DNA of 53,127 nt from Spirogloea muscicola (taxonomy: Eukaryota; Streptophyta; Zygnematophyceae; Spirogloeales; Spirogloeaceae): positions 121,398-174,524 of the forward strand of contig WELB01000159.1 of assembly GCA_009602725.1 (NCBI GenBank). The letters are read 5' to 3'. The position numbers were made by a program, and so were the translations under genes. Below the pieces are notes generated by a model that saw only the letters and a list, made by a program, of their open reading frames with translations, had not been told where the DNA came from and did not search any database. The first letter of the stretch is position 1. Every line of letters begins with the position of its first letter. Shown here piece by piece: positions 44,932-53,127 of the stretch.

Positions 44932-46489
44932 ATGGCGGCGCTGGGCGCCGCAGCGGCAACGGCCGGCGCTCCTGTGCGGCCCGGCGGCCGTCATGCGCAG
45001 TTGGCGCAGAAGCCCGGCCCCACGGCCGCCGCACCGGCGACGGCCAACCGGAGGAGAAGCCTGTTGCCTAAGGCCGCGTCCGGCCGCGGCGGCGGCGGCG
45101 GGGCCCCGTGCCCGAAGGATAGCATTGAGGGAGTCACTGAGCCAGGATCTGAGGAACAAGGGCTGTCCCTGCAAGAGAAAGTCCGACTCAGCTGCCTGCG
45201 GGTGCTGCACCAACTTGCATCTATGTCGGCATGCGTTGAAGCCATGGCTGCGCCTGGGCTTGGCTCCTCACAGGTCACTTCACCTCCTACACTACTCTGC
45301 CTCTACTACGATTGAAAGACTGACATGAGTGCTACTGATGAAGCGTCTGTCAATGATGGCAACGTCTCATGTGTCATGTGCCCTTCTCAGGTGGTTCCAC
45401 TGCTCATGAAGGCCATAGGCTGGCCTGGCGGCAGCGTGTTGGCGCTAGAAGCGCTCAAGCGCTGCGTGAGCCCGGCCAATCGCGCTCGGGATGCCATTGT
45501 GGCTCAGGCTTTGAAGTAAGGCTTATGCTGTGCTTTCCTGTTTTGGCTTCAGCGTGCCTTTCCCTTCCATCAGGCAACGCCTTGTTTACATGTGCGCTGG
45601 TGTCACGAGTTTGAAGCACCAAACATCTATAACCGTACCATAACTCCAACACCTAAACGCTAGATGCTCGCTCATGGTCTCCCGTTTGTGCTTCTTTATG
45701 AAGGGTTGGCCTTGTCCCTGTACTCCTTGGCTTGTTGGACTGGCGAGCCGGCGTCCGGAACGGCCTCACCGTTCAGATGAAATGGTCCGAAGCTGAGGCA
45801 TCTGTGGGGCGCGTGCTTGCCGTGGAGGTCAGGCACACAAATTGCCTTCCTACATTGGTTGTGAATTTGCTCCTCAACTTGCTCCTTAACTTTGAGGGTT
45901 TGGTAATAGAAGGCAAGGAACAAGTATGCTGAGGTGCCGGGCCTGCAGGTCTTGAGGGGACTGGCTGGCGAGGGCGTGTACACAGCACGCGTGCAGGAGA
46001 TCCTGGCAGCCTCAGATGTAAGCTTAGCCTATGAACCCCAGACATGACAGGATGACTTGGATGTAAGCTTCGTAATGTGGGTCAGGAATGCGATGGTGTA
46101 GTACATCTCAGATGCATGCTAAGTGCTGTGGGCGAGCCACGTCTTGATTGGGCTTTCAGATCTGGCGAGCTTACAAGGACCAGCGGCACGACCTCTTTCT
46201 GCCGTCCAGCGCCCAANGCTTTTCGAACTCTGTTATTCTTTTTTCTGGGCTGGCCTCTCACAGCTGCGCTTTTGGCCCCTTCGTACCCTTGTCTTATCCT
46301 CCTCCGTTCTGCCATAGCCTCTTCAGGCCCCGCAGTCGCTGCTTAGCTCGTAGTTTGGCCCCTTCGAACCTTGTCAATTCTTTTCGGGCTGGCTTCTCAC
46401 AGCCCTTGCCCCCATTGGGAGAGCCACTTCTTGTCTTTCCGGGCTGGCTTCTCACAACCCTTGCCCCCATAGAGAGAGCCACTTCATAA
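44932..46489 (+). CDS. RME-8/GRV2 C-terminal-only protein with repeat-derived tail
   Basis: Matches only the last 250 or so residues of GRV2/RME-8 (DNAJC13), a J-protein of about 2,500 residues that acts in endosomal sorting. Exons: 44932-45273, 45391-45515, 45704-45827, 45949-46017, 46160-46489, all in phase. After a novel Ala/Pro/Gly-rich start (from MAALGAAAATAGAP) come QEKVRLSCLRVLHQLAS, LLMKAIGWPGGSVLALEA, NRARDAIVAQALK, LLGLLDWRAGVRNGL, VQEILAASD and IWRAYKDQRHDLFLP. From the single N at 46217 the frame runs into the stem-loop repeat cluster, so its last 90 residues are encoded by repeat sequence, including a 55-base direct duplication. The J domain and the rest of RME-8 cannot lie upstream, because the kinase gene is there. 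It is either a real truncated duplicate or an assembly artefact at its 3' end. Confidence 0.8.
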
Positions 46490-46770
46490 TCTCACAGCCA
46501 CAGCCCTCTCCTCCAGTGTAGCCCTTGTCCGGCACCACCTTCTCTGGCTTTGACCATTGTCCATTCTTTTTGGGCTGGCTTTGCCAGCCCCTCTTCTTTG
46601 TGGCGAGCACTTTCTTTCTCCTGGAAGCTTCTCTCTTCTTTCTTTCCCACATGGACACTGGAGCTCAATGCCAGACGGCAAGAAACAGCCGGGGGGGCGG
46701 AGCGAGTGCAGAAGAAAGGGCTCGCCCATTGAGGATAGGGGCTGGAAAAAGCCAGCCCAGAAGCTGCAGA
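46217..46770. repeat. second cluster of GGGCTGGC...CAGCCC stem-loop modules
   Basis: Modules begin near 46248 (GGGCTGGCCTCTCACAGC), 46386 and 46441 (GGGCTGGCTTCTCACA, then GCCC or ACCC), 46570 (GGGCTGGCTTTGCCAGCCCC) and 46737 (reverse, GGGGCTGGAAAAAGCCAGCCC). The 46385-46430 and 46440-46485 stretches are a 55-base-period direct duplication with few differences. The 46570 and 46737 modules are inverted relatives of those near 14735 and 15539. Confidence 0.8.
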
Positions 46771-47264
46771 TCGGACGGGATGGCCCACAAATCTCCAGCC
46801 CCTGCCTTCCCCCGGCCGGAAGCCACGCACGTGGCAGCTCCAGGGCGGCGCATCTCGGAAGGGCAACTTGCCGGACGCGGGCTCGCCGCTGCCCGGGAGG
46901 AAATGCGTTGCGTCACAACCCAGCCCCGCATCGACCCGTGGCCGTGGATCCGCTAATGTCAATAACACCATCTGTATGCACCAAGCTGGCCTTCACAGCC
47001 GTTCGTTTGGTACCAGCAGCCGCATTCTCCTTCTAGGATCAGGATCCGCCGGGGTCGACGCCTCCACCGCCGCCGCCACCGCCGCCGCCGCCGTCTGCGC
47101 CGTCGCCGCCGCCGTCGCCGCCGCCGAGCACAGCCCGCCCGGCTTCAGTGAAGAGCAGGGCGGATCGGCTCGAGCGTGGAAGCCATTGCAGGTCCGGCAG
47201 GCGCGGTACGACTGTCGGCTCGCTCCGGCCGACGCCGCCGTCCTGCGCGAGTGCAGCCGCGGCC
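46490..47264. other. repeat remainder and CpG block before the phosphatase gene
   Basis: The left half continues the stem-loop repeat cluster to about 46770. The right half (46790-47264) is CpG-rich with GCC/CCG runs and contains the putative promoter and leader of the next gene. Open frames are GC shadows. Confidence 0.55.
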
Positions 47265-49762
47265 ATGGAGGCCTCCCTCCTGCACAGCGCCCGCGCTCTG
47301 CAGCTGGCGCCGCGCGCATGGTGCGACGCCGCGGCCTGGAGTGGCCTCCGGGCAGAGCTCGTGCAGCCGGCGGCGGCCCGAGCGGCGCCGCGCTTGCGCA
47401 ATGGCCGGCCCGTCGTTCTCTGTGAGGCCAACGGCGGCGGGGACGTCCGCGAAGGTACGAGCTACGCGTCCTCGAGCCGCCGTCGGGGCTTCACTTGAGC
47501 TGCACCACGTGGTACGGCCGGTGCCTGTGTTAGGGTACTGGCGCTGGGGCTAGTCCAGATGTGTCAGGGCTTTGTGTCGCTGTCGAAGCGCGTGCACAAG
47601 CCCGACGTGCTTGCGCGTCGGCTTCACCAACGATCTCAGCTTGCCGCCAAACGTGCTCGGCAGAGGAAGCCATGGTCCCCTGCTGCTGCTAGGGATCTCA
47701 AGAGCTCGATCGACCAAGCAGAACCTGCAGAACGGCTGGCATTTGGCACCGTCTTGGAGGCACTGTGGTCGACGAGCCGGCTGGCTCGTCAGATGGGCGC
47801 TGAATGCACATCTTCGCGCAGATGCAGCAGGGGGCGTCCTGCTGGCCAGAGTGAATGGGCAAGGCAATGGCGCGATGCTCGCAACAACCGGCGCCAGTGC
47901 TGCTGAGCGCAAGCGGGGGGGCACCAGCCCCATGACCGGTGGGTCTGTCGACGTCAGTGGGGCAACCGCTCCCCTGATCATGGGGCCTCTTGCGCATGAG
48001 AAGAAGATTGTGATGGTTCGTCACGGCCTCAGCTCGTGGAACGAGGAAGGTCGTGTGCAGGTAATCTGCATGAAGCCCTCTTCCTCAGTGGGCATCTCAA
48101 TGAAGGGCCAGGCTTTGTGAGACATAAGAGAGAGGGTGGATGTGTCCTGATTGACTTGTGAGGTTCTTTCCCTTACGAGCACAGATTGCGTGTCTTGCGG
48201 TTGTCCAACTTCTTACCTTCACAATGATCAATCTGTGAGGCAGTAGCTTAGATACCCAGCTACATAGTCTCAAGGACGCAAATCCATCAATGCATTATGT
48301 GCAGGGTGCCTCTGACAAGTCCATCTTGTCAGAGAAAGGAAAGGCTCAAGCTTACAAGTGCAAGGAAGCTCTCAGCCACATGGAGTTCGACAAGTGCTTC
48401 GCAAGCCCTATCTCCAGAGCCAGGGTGAGCTATGTCCTGACTGGCACAGTGAGCCCTCCAACGCAGAGAATCAAATGCAATGCAGTGTGAATGGTGTTGT
48501 TTCAATGCTGGTGTTGGTTGATCGCATGTGGAAGCAGTCGCGACAGGGCCTCGTTGTTTCAAAGCAGTGGTTGCCTACTGCTCTGCAGTCAACTGCTGAG
48601 CTTATCTGGGAGGGCCGCGAGGAGCCATTGGTGTTCTTGGACAATCTGCGCGAAGCTCATCTCCACTTCCTAGAAGGCATGAAGAATGGTACAATGCTGC
48701 ACTATCTGTTGGCAACTTACTTACTTGTGGTGTAGGATGAGGGGCCTGTTCTCAAGTCTGTATAAGGGGGAGTCGTAATCTGATAGTGCTCTTGGCCCTC
48801 TACTAAGGAATGTGAACGACTTCCTTGTCTGACTTGTGGTCAAACAGTGTGACGGAATTTTAAATCATTTTCCCATGGGTGGAGCGCAAATCAGGTCATT
48901 TTTGCAAGCGAGTAATGTCTGCAGAGACAGTACTTATGTTCAGGCTGCTTCTGTGATCACAGAGGAGGCAAATGACTTATACCCGGAGCTGTATGGTAAT
49001 TGGAGGGGGGATCCGCTTAATTTCTGCGTTGGAGGTGTTTACCCAGTGGTTGATCTCTACGAGAAAGCTCGTAATGCGTGGGTGGACATCCTGAGAGAAG
49101 ATGTACGGCACAAAACAACTCAGTTGGCCACAGAGCACATCCTATTCATGGCATTCGGCAAGATGCACAGCATTGTCTTCTGCATTCTGTCAAGGCAATG
49201 CAGAATCCATTTGGCTAGTAGTGCCAGATACTAGGGCCCTGCATGGGCTCATGGACTGAGTCAATCGGCACTTCCTTTGGCGCTTTTGCAGGGAGATCAG
49301 GTGCTTGTGGTGACCCACAAGTCCATCTTACGGGCTATGCTTGGCATAGCACTTGGCCTTGGTCCAGACAAGTACGTATTCAGTTGTTTGTTGATGCACT
49401 GCTGGCTTTCCCCGTCTTCTTTGGCTGTGCATATGTTGTTCGTACACTTCTTTTGCATGCCTGTTGGCATCTCCATGGGCTGCTTGAACTTGCGCATGGT
49501 CTTGGTTGTTTTATTTTATCTCCTCATATTACACTAGGAATTGAGTCGGTAGCTCAACAATTGGCAAACTTTGAGGAACTCCCATTCACTTCTGTGAAAC
49601 TTATGCAGGCAAGTCTTTCCATGTGTCTCTCTCTCCAGGTTCAGGGCTGTGGACATCAACAATGGAGGCATCTCTGTCTTCAAGATCAATAAGAAAGGAG
49701 AGCCTATGTTGCAGGCCCTCAATTTGACGTCGCATCTTCACAATGAAGCAATCTTTTACTGA
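47265..49762 (+). CDS. histidine-phosphatase (PGAM) family, probable 2-carboxy-D-arabinitol-1-phosphatase
   Basis: Matches the plant plastid PGAM-like protein annotated as 2-carboxyarabinitol-1-phosphatase, which removes a Rubisco inhibitor phosphate. The first exon 47265-47454 encodes a transit-like N-terminus (MEASLLHSARALQLAPRAW). Catalytic exons: one ending at 48060 (VMVRHGLSSWNEEGRVQ, phospho-acceptor His in RHG), 48305-48424 (FDKCFASPISRAR), 48589-48688 (EEPLVFLDNLREAHL), 48963-49102, 49292-49371 (VLVVTHKSILRAML, second catalytic His) and 49639-49762 (AVDINNGGISVFKINKKG to stop). From 48305 on, all phases agree. The exon structure between 47455 and about 47900 is unresolved. A second open frame at 47559-47906 (DLKSSIDQAEPAERLAFGTV) looks protein-like but is out of frame with the catalytic exon. 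Substrate is inferred from family only. Confidence 0.87.
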
Positions 49763-50077
49763 GCATGTTTGCGTTCCTGCATACAGTACCCCCGTAGCTT
49801 CACAACGCCTGCCCTGTTTTGTGTGGTTTGCTTGCCCCCATACTTCATTAAGTTCTGCACTTAGCAATGTCTCCATGTTGGAGACTACCCGCCAATGAGT
49901 CATTGAACGAGCGATGGATTGTCTTCAGTTAGCAACAAACGTGCTGGACCAAAGGGCTTCACTTCAGGTGTAGAGGACACTCAGCTCTTCTTGACAAGTG
50001 CAACCAGTGCCTAATAGACTTTTGCTTTGCTTTTGTACTTTAGATGTAGCTGGGAGGTCCTTCCAGCCACCAAATGA
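49763..50077. other. convergent spacer between phosphatase and RH1
   Basis: About 315 bases of 3' flank for both genes. No conserved feature seen. Confidence 0.5.
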
Positions 50078-53000
50078 TCAATGTCTTCTATTGATAATCA
50101 AGGACTCCTCCTCAACTTTGGCCTTCAACTTCTCCAGTGCTGCAAGAAAAACCACAGGGCCAGAGTGCTTTCCTCAGAGAAGTGCATGTGTAGTAGCTGT
50201 ATACACACAGCATAAGCAGTACAAATAGATTGTAGCGCAGCTACGGGTGCTTATGTCAGACAAGACAGTAAAATGTCACGGAAGACCGACAATCCAAGAT
50301 GAGTTGGCAACAGCTCTCATACAATCCACAGGCATCTGAACAGGTGACTGCAGTGCAACTTGCCTGTCAAGAAGCGGGGCTGCAGCTCCTCCATGGCAGT
50401 ACTGGGGAGCTTGTAGTCACGGCAGAAATTGTTGTCCACCTTTCGCAGGAGCGACTTGAAGTGCTTAACCTAGCATACCCTAAGGGTTCATGTTGTCAAC
50501 AGCCGAGCATCTCTACTGTTGAGCTAAGTGGTGCAACCTCTAAATCACACACACTACCACACAAGCATCTCACCCATCCAGCTGTCAGAAGTCAATAAGT
50601 TGTTGGACGCTCAGTATGAAGACTCAAAACACTGCCAGCAATCGAGAGCGCACCTCCTCCTTGCGGAGAATGGTGTATGCAGTCCCCGGCTTCCCGGCCC
50701 TGGCCGTCCTGCCCACACGGTGCACGTATGTCTTGGCATAGACTGGCGCGTCATAGCTGACGACATGGGCGACATCGTCTACGTCCATTCCACGGGTCAT
50801 GGCGTCGGATGCAACGAGTACGTGGGCCCTGCCAGACTTGAAGTCGCCAAGCGATGCGCTGCCACATTACCCAAGCATTCGCAGGAGCCAACAGCCGAAG
50901 CTGTCCCGTCAGATTGCAAGAAAAGAGAGGAGTGGAGGTTCAGACAGCCCTGCAAGCGACCAACACATTCCATGTTTCATGGGATAAGCTGGGACAACCA
51001 ACTGGAGCCCAATGACAAAGTGTAACCTGCGAGCACGCTGATGCTGGAGGCTGGAGTACTCCACAACGCGCACAGGGAGCCCTTCAAAGCTCTGCAGCAG
51101 GACGAAGAGGCGATGTGTTGCCTCGACCGACGCCGTGAAGACAATCGTGGTGGCCAGCGGAAGGTGGTGCAGGAGCGCCAGCAGGCACAGCGGTTTCTCG
51201 CCTGCTCTGCACACCTGCAGCTCAAATAGCGGGGGCCATGGACCAGTCAGCCAATATTCCGTGTCACTGAGCAGGTGACAGTTCAGGTGTGGCACCAACA
51301 ACTGAAGCTGGTATTGAAGGTTACCAGCTTGAACTCGCGCAGTTGGGAGGGCAGCTTGTAGCGGCGCTCGGCTGCACTAGCGGCGATGTAGAGGGGCCTG
51401 TGGAGATCAAGGCGGGCGATTTTGGCAGGGTCCTGCGTGAGCGTCGCGGAGAGCACCAGCTTGGTCAGCCTTGGGCGGCGCTCCCCACGCTGGCCCCTCT
51501 CCAGGCACCTGTCAGGTGCTGGCAAGCATTTGAAGTCATGGTGTGACATGTGCGACTCCAGTAGGCCTTGTCTATTAAGTGAGATAATGGTTGACCATCA
51601 GCCTCAAAGATTGGCAATACTAAGCACTCAAGATCTCACTTCTAGGTGCAGTCCACCTTAAAGCAGCCTCACCTTGTTGAGTAAGCAGCGGAGGATACGG
51701 AGTGCTCACCATCTCCGGACGGTATGGATCATGCCGAGGCTCGACAGTGAACGTGGCGGCCGGTCCTGATGGTGCTGGCTGTCACCAGCAGCAGCCAGAA
51801 CGCGTGGCAGCCACTCCTGGTATGACTGCCGCAGTAGTCGGTCGGTCTCATCCACGACCTGCTGACACATGCCAACCGGGTGGTCGCCTGACTGGCCGCT
51901 CTTGTAGCTATTGCTCCAGCAGTCTTGGCAACCCTTCGCTAGCGGACGGTCATGGCTCCTGCTCAGCAGCCACCGAAGAGCGGCAGCGTACCAGGTAAAG
52001 GAGGTGCTCCAGCGTGAACCCTGCCGTCTCCGTTAGGTGGTCCACCAGGCGGCCCGGCGTTGCCACCAGAATGTCCACTAGGCTGCCGGGCGCTGCTGCA
52101 CCAGCGGCGTCACTATCAGCCCTTGAACACAGGCTGAGCGGCAGCAGCAGGGCTCCATCGTCGTGCACCGCGCTGGGTGCCTCGACGAGCTGTGCACCCT
52201 CGGCGCCCAGAGAAGTCTGGCCAATCGCCAGGCCGACAGCGAGGCCCACGGCGGCGGCCAGGGGGTCGAACACCGCCTTCACCTGCCCTGCCGCAGCCCA
52301 CGATGACACCATGAGCTCTTTGACAATCAAGACTCAGGACAGATTGACATTAGTGTCTTATGAGTGGGTTTAGTGTCCAGAACTTCTAGTCAATTCAAGC
52401 ATTAGATGTCAAAGGACAAAGGGTTCAGGATACAGTCGTGAGGACTGGGGTTTGAGGAAGGGTAAGAGGGATCTTGAGTTGGTGAAGGCGGGGACTACCT
52501 GCACGGCGAGGTCGCGGGTGGGGAGCACGACCAGCGCCCGCAGGCGGCGGACGACGCGCGCCGAGAGGGCCTGCAGGACCGGCAGCACGTACGCCAGCGT
52601 CTTGCCGCTGCCTGTGGGCGCGCACACGCACAGGTCCCGGGCAGCCATTGCCTGGCCGGCCATTGCCGCAGAACCCATCTCGCGCCACGTTGCCGCCTGT
52701 ACGGGAAACAGGACCTCCACGCCGGACGCTCGCAGAGCCGCCGCCAGCCTGCAGTCCCCGTGTAACGACGTGAGGGGTCCGATACTATCTTCATGAAAGG
52801 GAAAGGCTTGCTTGAATGAAATCACACGAAATTGATGTGGAGAATACGAGAACTCCACGTATTCTACCTTTTCCTTTCGGAAAATTGGGAAAAGAATCAG
52901 CTCACTAACCCCTCAGCGCAAATTCTGCCGCCGATTAAGATTTGGGGTTTAGGGTTTGCCCAGAGCGGCAGCGCCTGGGCCCCCACCTGGGGTCGAGGCC

Positions 53001-53127
53001 CGGCACGGCGTCCAGCGGCGTGGCGGCGGCGGCGGCGTCGACCTCCACTGGCTCCCGCATCCACGGCAGCACTGGCGGGGCTTTGGCCGCCGCCACCGCC
53101 GCCGCCGGCCCTGGCGGCGCCTCTGCC
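50078..53127 (-). CDS. RH1: DEAD-box ATP-dependent RNA helicase, RH1/DDX51-like (5' end outside window)
   Basis: Probable RNA helicase of the RH1 (plant) / Dbp6-DDX51 type; that group is linked to ribosome assembly. Minus-strand exons: 53127-52987 (partial), 52748-52499, 52282-51992, 51858-51710, 51508-51325, 51214-51027, 50858-50654, 50469-50364, 50139-50078, all in phase. About 525 residues are visible, close to the 522 of Arabidopsis RH1, so only the very start is missing. Motifs: LPWMREPVEVD N-terminal block, Q-like FPVQ, Walker A APTGSGKT, PTRDLA, VATPGRLVDHL, DEAD variant VDETD, SAT (LVLSATLTQDP), IVFTASVEATHRL, SDAMTRGMDVDDV and HRVGRTARAG. The VDETD form is typical of this subfamily. 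The last intron starts ACAG|GCAAGT and its phase fits only with that GC donor. A telo-box lies in the first visible intron. Confidence 0.95.
52944..52957 (-). promoter_or_regulatory. telo-box (GGGGTTTAGGGTTT)
   Basis: Two plant-type telomere units (AAACCCTAAACCCC on the gene strand) in the first visible intron of RH1, next to the CpG-rich 5' block. Putative ribosome-assembly genes are classic telo-box carriers in plants, which fits RH1. Function is inference. Confidence 0.55.

Noticed and set aside
44200-45034. Alternate minus-strand frames over the kinase first exon
   Set aside because: Arg- and Pro-rich shadows of the GC-rich kinase exon; the kinase motifs lie in the other frame.

Overview
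This is nuclear DNA of a green-lineage eukaryote, most likely a streptophyte alga; the assignment is inference. The genes are full of short GT-AG introns. The proteins resemble land-plant orthologues most closely: AP-4 beta, NBR1 with a plant-type ATG8-binding site, SEND1, NRPB4, DPL1, RH1 and a probable plastid 2-carboxyarabinitol-1-phosphatase. Plant-type telo-box motifs (AAACCCTAA class) lie in a leader and in two introns. Gene models were built by hand, matching exon phases against remembered family sequence; no alignment was run.

Layout, left to right: AP-4 beta (+, 156-5644); a repeat-bearing spacer; the autophagy receptor NBR1 (+, 7395-11221); a low-complexity acidic candidate protein with a run of more than 110 glutamates (-, ends about 12 kb); a repeat-rich stretch (14.1-17.5 kb); an LCM-type SAM methyltransferase (-) whose 5' end runs into a 391-base N gap; the XPG-family nuclease SEND1 (+, 20422-24582); RNA polymerase II subunit RPB4 (-, 24930-26436) sharing a promoter with a small membrane protein (+, 26695-27276); a decayed non-LTR retroelement (about 29.1-30.2 kb); sphingosine-1-phosphate lyase DPL1 (+, about 31.2-35.7 kb); a tandem-RRM protein (-, 36283-38492); a HAD-family phosphatase lacking its first catalytic exon (+, to 40662); a NAK/AAK1-type kinase (-, 41194-44738) divergent from a gene carrying only the C-terminus of RME-8/GRV2 (+, 44932-46489); the histidine phosphatase (+, 47265-49762); and DEAD-box helicase RH1 (-, 50078 to the window end).

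Three features cut across the genes. First, each gene's 5' end sits in a sharply GC- and CpG-rich block while the bodies and spacers are CpG-poor and TG/CA-rich, like vertebrate CpG islands. Second, at least three and probably four introns use GC-AG boundaries. Third, two dispersed repeat families occur: a short stem-loop module built on GGGCTGGC...CAGCCC, and a roughly 200-base sequence that looks like the 3' tail of the retroelement.

Several genes concern endomembrane traffic (AP-4 beta, NBR1, NAK kinase, RME-8 C-terminus, sphingolipid lyase). Nothing shows that they are co-regulated. I see no prokaryote-style operon, CRISPR array or defence locus, and no tRNA or rRNA gene that I could support.
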